Source: Limimaricola soesokkakensis
Lineage (GTDB): Bacteria; Pseudomonadota; Alphaproteobacteria; Rhodobacterales; Rhodobacteraceae
Length of the DNA: 64,000 nt
Assembly: GCF_900172345.1 (NCBI RefSeq)
Contig: NZ_FWFY01000004.1
Coordinates: 248,001-312,000, forward strand
Reading direction: 5' to 3'
The notes below the pieces were generated by a model. It was not told the origin of the DNA. It did no database searches and saw only the letters and a program-made list of their open reading frames with translations. Within the stretch, counting starts at the first letter, position 1. The number at the start of each line of letters is the position of its first letter. The translations under genes and the position numbers were made by a program. Shown here piece after piece: positions 42,141-50,531 of this stretch.

Positions 42141-42361
42141 GATGCCGTCCTCCTTGATCGCCAAGGGACGGCCCCGCCGGGACCGGATGCGCCGCGGCGG
42201 GGTCATCCGGATGGGGCGATCCTAGCACGGTTTCGCGAGGATGGCTCTCAACGGCACGTGTCCGAAAGTTACAAAGCGTCGCGCAGTCGTGAGTCGTCGT
42301 GACCCCGCAACTTTCCTGCAAGGGCGTAGGCTTATCCCACGTGACATTCAGGGAGGGTACG

Positions 42362-42922
42362 ATGGCGATGAAGTTTATCACCGGGGCGGCGCTTGGGCTG
42401 GGACTGGCCGGCGTGGCGCTGGCGCAGGACGCGCCGATGTTCGGCGGCGAGGAGGATCAGGCCTATGCGCAGCAGGTCTGGCAGGCGATGACGGATCAGC
42501 ACCTCGCGGGGGATGGCGCGATCATGTCGTTTCCCTATCCGGGCACCGATCCGCACGGGATGATGCTGGAGACATTCTACACCACCGCCACGATCGACGG
42601 CCATGAGGGGGCGCTGGTGGTCAAGCGCAACTACGGCCCCGAGGGCGTGTCGGTCGACGAGGTCCTGGGCGCTCCGGCCGAGCATCTGGGCGCGCTGACG
42701 ATCATGTTCCAGCGCGAGGCGGGCTATGACGACGAGACCGGCAACTGGTTCTATGCCAAGTACCTGCCCGACGGCTCGCTCGACCAAAGCCCGGACGGCA
42801 TGGCGCTGGCCGGTCTGGTCGGCAAGAACGCCGAAGCCGGCTGCATCGCCTGCCACCAGAACGCGGGCGGCGACGACTACCTGTTCACCACCGATGCCGA
42901 GATGGGCATGATGATGGAGTGA
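42362..42922 (+). CDS. Cytochrome P460-like c-type haem protein, exported
   Basis: 186 residues. Signal peptide (AMKFITGAALGLGLAGVALAQ). A single haem-attachment motif CIACH lies near the C-terminus (~residue 161), and NWFYAKYLPDGS ahead of it resembles the cytochrome P460 / c'-beta family, whose members bind or oxidise NO and hydroxylamine. A Lys in that strand may be the family's haem cross-linking Lys, but I cannot confirm the alignment. The late haem motif fits the family. GGGAGGG precedes ATG at 42362. Periplasmic role in NO handling is inference. Confidence 0.75.
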   Translation: MAMKFITGAALGLGLAGVALAQDAPMFGGEEDQAYAQQVWQAMTDQHLAGDGAIMSFPYPGTDPHGMMLETFYTTATIDGHEGALVVKRNYGPEGVSVDEVLGAPAEHLGALTIMFQREAGYDDETGNWFYAKYLPDGSLDQSPDGMALAGLVGKNAEAGCIACHQNAGGDDYLFTTDAEMGMMME

Positions 42923-42965
42923 ACCGGCGCCGCGCCTTGTGCCCGAACGGCGCGCGGCGCGGCTC

Positions 42966-43910
42966 TCAGAGCGTGAAAAAGCCCGGACCGGCGATGCGAC
43001 GCAGGGTTTCGCCCAGCTCGTGGCCCAGCGCCGCGCCGTCGGCGATCGCCGCCTCGCCGGATTCCAGCAGCACTTCGGAGCCGTCGGGGCGCAGGATCTC
43101 GCCCCGGAACCGCAACCGGCCCTCGGCGATCTCCGCGAGGCCGGCGATCGGCGTCTGGCAGGAGCCGTCGAGCGCGGCAAGGAAAGCGCGCTCGCAGGCG
43201 AGCCGCCGCGCCGTCTCCTCGTGATGGATCGGCTCCAGGAGCGCCGCGACGCGGGTGTCGGCGCCGCGCCGCTCGATGCCGATCGCGCCTTGCGCGATAG
43301 CGGGCAGCATCTCGTCCTCGGAGATGGCCCGCGCCGGCACCTCTCCCGACATGCCGAGCCGGTTCAGCCCCGCCATGGCGAGAAAGGTCGCCTCGGCCAC
43401 CTTGTCCTCCAGCTTTTGCAGCCGGGTCTGCACGTTGCCGCGGAACTCCACGACCCGCAGATCGGGCCGCCGCGCGAGGATCTGAGACTTGCGGCGCAGG
43501 CTCGAGGTGCCGACCACCGTGCCCTCGGGCAGGTCGGGAATCGCGGCATGGGCAAGGCTGACGAAGGCGTCGCGCGGGTCCTCGCGCTCCAGATAGCCGT
43601 CGAGCACCAGCCCCGCCGGTTGCTCAACCGGCATGTCCTTCATCGAATGCACGGCGATGTCGATGCCGCCCGCGGAGAGGCTTTCCTCGATCTCTTTGGT
43701 GAACAGCCCCTTGCCGCCGATCTGGCTCAGCGGCCGGTCGATCACCCGGTCGCCGGTGGTGCGGATGATCACCACCTCGAAGGCCTCGAAGGGCAGGTCC
43801 CAGGCACGGGCCAGCAATTCTCGCGTCTCATTGGCCTGCGCCAGCGCCAGCGGCGAGCCGCGGGTGCCGATGCGTAGCGGTTGGGCGGGGGTGGGAAGAT
43901 CGCGGGTCAT
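42966..43910 (-). CDS. hemC: Porphobilinogen deaminase (hydroxymethylbilane synthase)
   Basis: 314 residues. It polymerises four porphobilinogens into hydroxymethylbilane. RIGTRGSPLALAQA opens the protein, HSMKDMP carries conserved Lys/Asp, SSLRRKSQIL binds substrate carboxylates, and the dipyrromethane cofactor Cys is in DGSCQTPIAG (~243). ATG at 43910 chosen from a frame open upstream. It is divergent from hemE with a 104-bp shared promoter region. Confidence 0.96.
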   Translation of the reverse strand: MTRDLPTPAQPLRIGTRGSPLALAQANETRELLARAWDLPFEAFEVVIIRTTGDRVIDRPLSQIGGKGLFTKEIEESLSAGGIDIAVHSMKDMPVEQPAGLVLDGYLEREDPRDAFVSLAHAAIPDLPEGTVVGTSSLRRKSQILARRPDLRVVEFRGNVQTRLQKLEDKVAEATFLAMAGLNRLGMSGEVPARAISEDEMLPAIAQGAIGIERRGADTRVAALLEPIHHEETARRLACERAFLAALDGSCQTPIAGLAEIAEGRLRFRGEILRPDGSEVLLESGEAAIADGAALGHELGETLRRIAGPGFFTL

Positions 43911-44014
43911 GCCTTTGTCTCTACGCGCGCCCGCACCGCGCGGCAACCGCGACCGCCTGCCGCGCCCGGCGCCGTGCCGCTTGACTTTGGGCCGTGTCGG
44001 CGGGACGAGGTGGC

Positions 44015-45067
44015 ATGAGCATTGCCCACACCCCCCCGTCGAAGCTGCTGCTGCGCGCCCTCGCGGGCGAGACACTGCCCGTGCCACCGATCTGGATGAT
44101 GCGGCAGGCCGGGCGCTATCTGCCCGAATACCGCGCCACTCGCGCCAAGGCGGGCGACTTCCTGTCCTTGTGCTACAACCCCGAGCTCGCGGCAGAGGTG
44201 ACGCTGCAGCCGATCCGCCGCTACGGCTTCGACGCGGCGATCCTGTTTGCCGACATCCTGCTGGTGCCGCAGGCGCTGGGCCTCGATCTGTGGTTCGTCA
44301 CCGGCGAGGGACCGCGGCTGTCGCCGATCACCGAAGCGGGCGGCGTCGCGGCGCTGAAACCAGCCGACGCGATTCACGACCACCTCGCCCCGGTCTATGA
44401 GACGGTGAAGATCCTCGCGCGCGAGCTGCCCTCCGAGACGGCGCTGATCGGCTTTGCCGGCGCGCCCTGGACCGTGGCCACCTACATGATCGCCGGACGC
44501 GGCACGCCGGATCAGGACCCGGCGCATGCGCTCAAGGACGAGAACCGGGCCGAGTTCGAGGCGCTGATCGACCGGATCACCGAAGCGACGATCGAGTATC
44601 TCTCGGCGCAGGTCGCGGCCGGGGCCGAGGTGGTGAAGATCTTCGACAGCTGGGCCGGATCGCTCAAGGGCGACGATCTCGACCGTTACTCGATCGCGCC
44701 GATGGCGCGGATCACCGCCGCGCTCAAAGCGCGCCACCCCGGCCTGCCGGTGATCGCCTTCCCGCGCGGTGCCGGCGAACGCTTCACCGACGCCGCCCGC
44801 GCCATCGGCGCCGATTGCATCGCGCTCGATGACGGGGTGAGCCCGGAATGGGCGGCCGAGCACGTGCAGCCGATCGCCTGCGTTCAGGGCAACCTCGCCA
44901 GCCGTCACATGGTCAGCGGCGGGCAGGAGTTGATCGACGAGACGCGGCGCATCCGCGACGCGCTCTCGAAGGGGCCGCACGTGTTCAACCTCGGCCATGG
45001 CATCACGCCCGATGCCGATCCCGAGAACGTGGCGCTAATGATCGAGACGCTGCGCGAGACGCGCTGA
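44015..45067 (+). CDS. hemE: Uroporphyrinogen decarboxylase
   Basis: 350 residues, cytoplasmic; decarboxylates four acetates of uroporphyrinogen [24 protein letters not shown] is the conserved N-terminal Arg-rich motif, [11 protein letters not shown] carries the catalytic Asp, and [14 protein letters not shown] follows the family signature. ATG at 44015 has GAGG upstream and is preferred to GTG at 43994. Confidence 0.97.
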   Translation: MSIAHTPPSKLLLRALAGETLPVPPIWMMRQAGRYLPEYRATRAKAGDFLSLCYNPELAAEVTLQPIRRYGFDAAILFADILLVPQALGLDLWFVTGEGPRLSPITEAGGVAALKPADAIHDHLAPVYETVKILARELPSETALIGFAGAPWTVATYMIAGRGTPDQDPAHALKDENRAEFEALIDRITEATIEYLSAQVAAGAEVVKIFDSWAGSLKGDDLDRYSIAPMARITAALKARHPGLPVIAFPRGAGERFTDAARAIGADCIALDDGVSPEWAAEHVQPIACVQGNLASRHMVSGGQELIDETRRIRDALSKGPHVFNLGHGITPDADPENVALMIETLRETR

Positions 45068-45074
45068 CGCGCGC

Positions 45075-45761
45075 TCACCCCATGCCGGTCGGGCGCTGGG
45101 TCGAGCCCCAGCGCCGCCGGTCATGCAACCAGCTCTGCAGCGCCCAGCCGGCCCAGGCCACGACATAGACCGCGCCCATCGCCAGCACCACGAGCCCCGG
45201 CACCGGCCCGATTGCAGCTCGGTCCACGAACATCTCGAAATTCTCGACCGGGCTCGGGTGCACGATCAGCTTGCCGATATAGGCGGCGGTCTGGATCAGC
45301 AGGATCCACAGGTAGTTGCGCCGGATCCGCCGCCCGACCGAGACGCGGAACGAGACGTGGTAGCGCGGGACCCAGTAATCCTCGGCCAGCTCCTTCTGCC
45401 AGCCCTCGCCCAGCCGCAGATTGCCGTCCTGCAGCATCGGCGCGTAGAAATGCGTCTCGAGCCAGCGGCAGCGCGCGCGCCAGACGTTGAAGTAACGGTA
45501 GCGCCGCGCCTCCAGCATCAGGAAGAACAGGATCAGGATGCCGACCAGCACCAGCGGCAGGGGCGACGCCTCTCGCGAGGCGAAGGCGATCGACAGCGCG
45601 ATGCCGAGCGTGACCACGGCCCAGTTGGTGGTGGTGTCGAGCCGGGTGCGCCAGATCGTCGAGCGATAGACCTCGCCGCGCCACAGATGCGCCAGCGCGC
45701 CCATCTCGGCGGAGCTGAATTCGCGCCGCCCCTCCGTCACCGGCTTCTCGACAGGCGTCAT
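45075..45761 (-). CDS. DUF2270 domain-containing membrane protein
   Basis: 228 residues. EMGALAHLWRGEVYRSTIWRTRLDTTTNWAV is typical of DUF2270. Hydrophobic segments fall at about 45-62, 67-84, 150-168 and 185-208. Function unknown. ATG at 45761 has GGGAGGAG. The 3' end is 7 bp from the hemE stop (convergent). Confidence 0.86.
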   Translation of the reverse strand: MTPVEKPVTEGRREFSSAEMGALAHLWRGEVYRSTIWRTRLDTTTNWAVVTLGIALSIAFASREASPLPLVLVGILILFFLMLEARRYRYFNVWRARCRWLETHFYAPMLQDGNLRLGEGWQKELAEDYWVPRYHVSFRVSVGRRIRRNYLWILLIQTAAYIGKLIVHPSPVENFEMFVDRAAIGPVPGLVVLAMGAVYVVAWAGWALQSWLHDRRRWGSTQRPTGMG

Positions 45762-45840
45762 CGGCTCCTCCCGCTGCTTGCCGGATCATAAGACACCGGC
45801 GGCGGGCGCGGGTCAAAGCCCTTGGAAGATCAGAGGAACT

Positions 45841-46734
45841 TCAGGTCCATTTCGCGAGCGGCGGCAGGCTCATCAGCACCGCGTCCGGATCGTGGCCGGT
45901 GGCCAGTCCGAACTTGGTGCCGCGGTCGTAGACGAGGTTGTATTCTGCGTAGAGACCGCGATGCAGAAGCTGGGCCTCCTTCTCGGCCTCGCCCCATGCC
46001 ATGCCGCGCCGCTTTTCCGCGAGCGGCAGCCAAGCCGGCAGGAAGGCGCGGCCGATATCCCGGGTCAGCGCGAAATCGGCGCGCCAGTCGCCGGTGCAGC
46101 GGTCATCCATGAAGACGCCGCCGACGCCGCGCGCGCGCTTGCGGTGCGGGATATAGAAATACTCGTCGGCCCAAGCTTTGAGCGCAGGATAGAGGTCGGT
46201 TCCGTGCGGATCGAGATGGCGCTTCAGCGTATCGTGGAAATGCGCGGTGTCCTCCGCGTATTCGATGCAGGGGTTGAGATCGGCGCCGCCGCCGAACCAC
46301 CAGGCCCCCGGGGTCCAGAACATGCGCGTGTTCATGTGGACGGCGGGCGCATGCGGGTTCTGCATGTGGGCCACGAGACTGATGCCACTCGCCCAGAACC
46401 GCGCGTCCTTTTCGATGCCGGGCACGCCGCGCGCCGCCATCGAGGCCTGCGCCGCCTGCCCCAGCGTGCCATGCACGGTCGAGATATTGACGCCGACCTT
46501 CTCGAACACCCGGCCGCCGCGCATCACGCTCATTAGCCCGCCGCCCGCATCCTCGCCATCATCGCCGCTGCGCTTGGTGGGCGTCACCTCGAACCGGCCC
46601 GGCGCCCGCTCGGAGAGCGGACCGTCGGTCTGCGCCTGCTCGAGCGCCTCGAAGGCGGCGACGATCTCGTCGCGAAGCTCGCGAAACCAGCCGGCGGCCT
46701 CGGTTTTTTCGCTCTTCATGCTGTCCGAGGTCAT
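45841..46734 (-). CDS. hemF: Oxygen-dependent coproporphyrinogen III oxidase
   Basis: 297 residues. It converts coproporphyrinogen III to protoporphyrinogen IX with O2. GGGLMSVMRGGRVFEKVGVN, FWTPGAWWFGGGADLNPC and YLPFAEKR-like LPLAEKRRGM are family motifs, and RGVGGVFMDD is highly conserved. ATG at 46734 is preceded by AGGGGG; ATG at 46719 is the alternative. The anaerobic hemN is not in the window, and I see no FnrL box (TTGAT-N4-ATCAA) upstream. Confidence 0.95.
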   Translation of the reverse strand: MTSDSMKSEKTEAAGWFRELRDEIVAAFEALEQAQTDGPLSERAPGRFEVTPTKRSGDDGEDAGGGLMSVMRGGRVFEKVGVNISTVHGTLGQAAQASMAARGVPGIEKDARFWASGISLVAHMQNPHAPAVHMNTRMFWTPGAWWFGGGADLNPCIEYAEDTAHFHDTLKRHLDPHGTDLYPALKAWADEYFYIPHRKRARGVGGVFMDDRCTGDWRADFALTRDIGRAFLPAWLPLAEKRRGMAWGEAEKEAQLLHRGLYAEYNLVYDRGTKFGLATGHDPDAVLMSLPPLAKWT

Positions 46735-46833
46735 GCGCGCCCCCTGCTATTGAATATCGGCCCGGTCTAGCATCCTCTCCAGCGGCCCGCCATGCGACCC
46801 GCTGGCCCTGACCGATTCGACCGGAGTTCACCG

Positions 46834-47220
46834 ATGCGTCCCGCCCTGCTGCTCGTCCTGCCCCTCGCCCTCGCCGCCTGCGCCACCCCGCGCGAGAGCT
46901 GCCTTTCCTCGGTCAGCCGCGAGGGCCGGGTGATCGACGCGCTGATCGCCGAGACCCGCGGCAATGTCGCGCGCGGCTATGGCATCGAGGAGCGCGAGGA
47001 ATTGCGCACCCGCCGCCAGCTCTGCGACTTCCGCCGTGCAGACGGCACGATCGGCCGTCGGTTCTGCGACCGGGTCGTGACCGACGAGGTGCGGGTGCCG
47101 GTGACGCTCGACATCGAAGCCGAGAAGGTGAAGCTCGACCAGCTTCTGGCGCGGCGCGAGGCGCTGGCCCGGGCCGAGGCGGCGGCGCGGGCGCAATGCG
47201 TGGCGCGCTACCCGCAGTGA
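46834..47220 (+). CDS. Small lipoprotein
   Basis: 128 residues. A lipoprotein signal with lipobox LALAAC (lipidated Cys near residue 16) is followed by a Cys/Arg-rich periplasmic domain with four further Cys (ESC, QLC, RFC, QC) and a C-terminal Ala-rich helix. I do not recognise the family. It is divergent from hemF. Confidence 0.72.
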   Translation: MRPALLLVLPLALAACATPRESCLSSVSREGRVIDALIAETRGNVARGYGIEEREELRTRRQLCDFRRADGTIGRRFCDRVVTDEVRVPVTLDIEAEKVKLDQLLARREALARAEAAARAQCVARYPQ

Positions 47221-47235
47221 CCGCCGGGGCGGCGC

Positions 47236-48039
47236 CTAATGCGCCGCCACGTGGCTGGGATCGATCAGGCTGCGGCCGCCATCGACGGTGATCACCTGTC
47301 CGGTAACGAAGGCCGAGGCGTCGGAGGCGAGATACTGCACCGCATCCGACACCTCGCTGGCGCTGGCGATGCGCCCAAGCGGCGTACATTGCAAGATCGC
47401 CTCGCGGATCTCCTCGTGGTCCGACAGCGAATGCTTGAGCGAGGCGCTCATCACCGAGCCGAAGGCCACCGCGTTGACGCGGATCCGCTTGGAGGCCAGC
47501 GCCACCGCCATCGAGCGGGTCATCTGGTCGAGCGCGGCGCAACTCACCGAGTAGCCCAGCAGCTGCGGGTGCGTCAGCCGCGCCGCGATCGAGCTGAGAT
47601 TGATGATCGAGCCCAGCGGCGCGTCGCTCTCGGGATCGGCCTGCTTGATCATCCGCTTGGCGGCGGCCTGGCTCAGCCTCAGCGCCGACATCAGGTTCTG
47701 GTCGAGCAGCCGCTCGACCGAATCATCCTCGGCATCGAACGGATCGGTGACCCGCACCTGCCGCGCCGCGTTGACGACGATGTCGATCCGGTCGAAGGCG
47801 TCGATGGTGAAGGACAGCAGGTTGGTGATGGTCAGCCGCTCGCGTAGGTCGCCCGCGAAATGCCGCACCGGCCCATCGGCCTCGCGCAGCACCGATGTCT
47901 CGCGCTCGAGCGCGGCCTCGTCGCGGTCGACGAAGACCACGTTGGCCCCCGCCTCGACCATGGCGCGGGCGATGGCGAGGCCGACGCCATGCGCGGCCCC
48001 GGTCACGATCGCGGTCTTGCCGGCGATGGAAAAGCTCAT
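47236..48039 (-). CDS. SDR-family protein lacking the catalytic lysine
   Basis: 267 residues, Rossmann fold of the short-chain dehydrogenase/reductase family: TGAAHGVG cofactor loop (~14), DRDE after strand 2, NLSSIAAR with the catalytic Ser, and TGQVITVDGGRSL at the end. The active site should read YxxxK, but here Tyr is followed by S-V-S-C (YSVSCAALDQM), so Cys (TGC) takes the Lys position. The Asn of the tetrad may be in LLDQNLMSAL. Either the chemistry is altered or the protein is not an oxidoreductase. 7 bp downstream of convergent lipoprotein context; 17 nt before the RsmC-like gene's end lies its own start region, on the same strand. Confidence 0.85.
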   Translation of the reverse strand: MSFSIAGKTAIVTGAAHGVGLAIARAMVEAGANVVFVDRDEAALERETSVLREADGPVRHFAGDLRERLTITNLLSFTIDAFDRIDIVVNAARQVRVTDPFDAEDDSVERLLDQNLMSALRLSQAAAKRMIKQADPESDAPLGSIINLSSIAARLTHPQLLGYSVSCAALDQMTRSMAVALASKRIRVNAVAFGSVMSASLKHSLSDHEEIREAILQCTPLGRIASASEVSDAVQYLASDASAFVTGQVITVDGGRSLIDPSHVAAH

Positions 48040-48064
48040 GACGGTCTCCGGTGAAAGGAAGGTG

Positions 48065-49057
48065 TCAGCGGGGTTTCTTGTCGGTGGGCTTGGTCGGGCG
48101 GATCGCGTGGAACAGCTTGAAGGCGCCGTCACCGCCGATCTCCTCGACGCTGCGGAAGCTCTCGCGCAGGCTCGCCTCATAGGGCAGGTGCCGGTTCGCG
48201 ACCATCCACAGCTGCCCCGACGGGGCCAGCATCCGCGCCGCCGCCGCGATGAAGGCACGGCCCAGCGCCGGATCGGCGGCGCGCCCGGTGTGGAAAGGCG
48301 GGTTCGACACGACGCCATCATAGAGATGATCGGGCCTGAAGTGCGTCGCATCGGCCCAGTGGAAGGACGCGCGCGGATCGGTGACGTTGCGCCGGGCGCA
48401 GTCGAGCGCCAGCTGCTCGGCCTCGATCAGGTCGAGGCTCTTCACCCCGTCGCGCTCAAGGACGTGGCGCGAGAGATAGCCCCAGCCTGCGCCGAGATCC
48501 GCCATGCGGGCGGGCAGCTTCTGCGGCAGCGCCTGCGCCAGAAGCTGCGAGCCGCGATCGGGCCCATCGGCCGAGAAGGCGCCCCATTGGGTGACGAAGC
48601 CGCTCTCGACCTCCGCCGGTGCGGGCGCCTCCCAATCCGTGACGTCGACATTGCTCGAATCGAACCAGAACAGCCGGCCATGGGCGCGGGTGATGCAGGG
48701 CAGGTCGCCGACGCGGGTGCGCATCTCGCGCCACAGGCTGTCGACGCCATCGGTCTTCTGGCCATCGACGATCACCATCGGCGCCAGCCGCGCCGCCTGC
48801 GCGATCATCGCGCGGGCCAGCGGCTTGGCGCGCGGCACGAAGACCACGGCGGCGGCGGCGGGCACGGGCTCGGCCACGGTCCAGCCCTGCGCCTCCCATG
48901 CGTCGATGTCGGGGCGGAAGCCATGCGCGATGCGGGTGCGGTCCTTGGGCAGCGCCGAGAGATCGGTGCCGGCGGCGGGGCGCAGCGCGACGATCTCGCC
49001 CTCGGGCAGAACGAGGGCGCCGCTCTCGATCGCGGTGGTCAGGCGGGGATCGGCCAT
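48065..49057 (-). CDS. RsmC/RlmG-like class I methyltransferase
   Basis: 330 residues in two halves, as in RsmC: a degenerate N-terminal methyltransferase-like half and a C-terminal catalytic half with MADLGAGWGYLSRHVL (motif I, ~190) and the catalytic NPPFHTG (motif IV, ~255), a signature for N2-methylation of guanine in rRNA. Target position cannot be told. ATG at 49057 has GGAG 5 nt upstream, better than GTG at 49063. It lies upstream of the SDR-like gene on the same strand, 25 bp apart. Confidence 0.85.
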   Translation of the reverse strand: MADPRLTTAIESGALVLPEGEIVALRPAAGTDLSALPKDRTRIAHGFRPDIDAWEAQGWTVAEPVPAAAAVVFVPRAKPLARAMIAQAARLAPMVIVDGQKTDGVDSLWREMRTRVGDLPCITRAHGRLFWFDSSNVDVTDWEAPAPAEVESGFVTQWGAFSADGPDRGSQLLAQALPQKLPARMADLGAGWGYLSRHVLERDGVKSLDLIEAEQLALDCARRNVTDPRASFHWADATHFRPDHLYDGVVSNPPFHTGRAADPALGRAFIAAAARMLAPSGQLWMVANRHLPYEASLRESFRSVEEIGGDGAFKLFHAIRPTKPTDKKPR

Positions 49058-49100
49058 GGGCACTCCGGGGACAGGGGGAAGGACTGGGGCATCGGGGCCC

Positions 49101-49424
49101 CTATTCCCTTTCCATCGTGCATTGCAACGGGTGCTGGTGGCGCTGCGCGAAATCCATCACCTGCGCCACCTTGGTTTCCGCGATCTCGTAGGAGAACACG
49201 CCAACCACGGCGAGCCCCTTCTTGTGCACGGTGAGCATGATCTCGAAGGCCTGCGCGTGGCTCAGCCCGAAGAACCGCTCGAGCACATGCACGACGAATT
49301 CCATCGGCGTGTAGTCGTCGTTGAGAATCAGCACCTTGTAGAGCGGCGGCCGCTTGGTCTTGGGGCGTGTCTCGACCTTCACGCCGGTGAGGCCATCATC
49401 CTCTCCGTCGTCGCGTCCCGCCAT
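49101..49424 (-). CDS. clpS: ATP-dependent Clp protease adaptor ClpS
   Basis: 107 residues, N-recognin that delivers N-degron proteins to ClpA. An acidic flexible N-terminus (RDDGEDDG) leads into [18 protein letters not shown], the N-degron pocket, and [22 protein letters not shown] at 49424 has GAGGA 5 nt upstream and gives the usual length; in-frame Met codons extend to 49496. It is unlinked to clpA (24 kb away) and sits 43 nt upstream of the methyltransferase. Confidence 0.95.
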   Translation of the reverse strand: MAGRDDGEDDGLTGVKVETRPKTKRPPLYKVLILNDDYTPMEFVVHVLERFFGLSHAQAFEIMLTVHKKGLAVVGVFSYEIAETKVAQVMDFAQRHQHPLQCTMERE

Positions 49425-49570
49425 CACGATCCTCGCGTCCTGCATCCTCATCCGCTCTCCGGCCATCTCGGCATGGGTCCCGCGTCTCGTTGCCATTCTC
49501 GCTCTGGCTCCGTTATATAAGCGCCCCGGCCGCGGTGAAAAGCCCGGCCTCGCCCTGGAGTGTACCGCAA

Positions 49571-50272
49571 ATGCCGGATCGCTGGACCATCGCCTTCGAC
49601 GCCGATGACACGCTTTGGCACAACGAGCGTTTCTTTCGCTCCACCCAATCGCGTTTCGTCGAGCTGCTGCGCGATCACGCCGGCGAGGATCACCTGCGCG
49701 AGCGGCTACTCGCGGCGGAAAGGCGCAATCTCGGGCGCTACGGCTTCGGGGTGAAGGGATTCGTGCTTTCGATGATCGAGACCGCGATCGAGGTCAGCGC
49801 GGCGCGCGTGCCCGCCAGCGCCATCGGCGAGATCATGGAGATGGGGCGCGAGATGCTGGCGCATCCGATCGAATTGCTGCCCGGCGTCGAGCGGGCGGTG
49901 CAGGCGCTTGCCGGCGAGGCGCGGCTGATGCTGGTCACCAAGGGCGACCTGCTCGACCAGGAGCGCAAGCTGGCCCAGTCGGGCTTGGGCGAGATGTTCG
50001 AGGCGGTGGAGATCGTCTCGGACAAGACCGCGCCGGTCTATGCCGCGATCTTCGCGCGGCACGGCATCATCCCGGACCAGGCGGTGATGGTGGGAAACTC
50101 GCTCAAATCCGACGTGATCCCAGTGCTCGAGGCCGGGGGCTGGGGCGTGCATGTGCCGTTCGAGACCACTTGGGAGCTGGAGCAGGCCGAGGCGCCGCTG
50201 GCGCATCCGCGATTCCGTCAGCTCGACAACCTCGCGGGATTGCCCGCCATGGTTGCACAGATCGGTCTCTGA
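49571..50272 (+). CDS. HAD-superfamily hydrolase
   Basis: 233 residues. Motif I is [11 protein letters not shown] (nucleophile and acid/base Asp), motif II VTKGD, motif III Lys near the SDKT stretch, motif [12 protein letters not shown]. The cap is helical (type IA). The DDTLWHNE form is a distinct subgroup with unknown substrate. No signal peptide. ATG at 49571. Confidence 0.87.
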   Translation: MPDRWTIAFDADDTLWHNERFFRSTQSRFVELLRDHAGEDHLRERLLAAERRNLGRYGFGVKGFVLSMIETAIEVSAARVPASAIGEIMEMGREMLAHPIELLPGVERAVQALAGEARLMLVTKGDLLDQERKLAQSGLGEMFEAVEIVSDKTAPVYAAIFARHGIIPDQAVMVGNSLKSDVIPVLEAGGWGVHVPFETTWELEQAEAPLAHPRFRQLDNLAGLPAMVAQIGL

Positions 50273-50394
50273 GAAGGTCACCGTCGCGCTTGCCTGCGAC
50301 TTTCGCGCCACGCTTCGTTGCCGCCCCCGCCCGTTATGCGCCTGTCTTCAAAGGCGGTCTTCCGCATAGGGCGAGTCGGCCCCCGCTTAGGGTG

Positions 50395-50473
50395 TTGCCT
50401 CAACTTAGCAAGCAAACCAATTGGAAATTAGTCTCTTTTTGTGACGCAACGTTTGTGTTACCTTTTGAGGCAA
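50395..50473. promoter_or_regulatory. AT-rich promoter region bounded by a 9-bp inverted repeat
   Basis: TTGCCTCAA (50395-50403) and TTGAGGCAA (50465-50473) are exact reverse complements and enclose 61 bp of markedly AT-rich DNA just before the carboxypeptidase gene. Inside are CCAATTGG and an imperfect 21-bp dyad centred on AACGTT (50441-50461). Likely promoter with operator sites. Confidence 0.4.
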
Positions 50474-50531
50474 TGATGAGGTGCCCACTCTACAAACCGG
50501 CACCCACGAGGCAAAACAAAGGGCAATCCAC

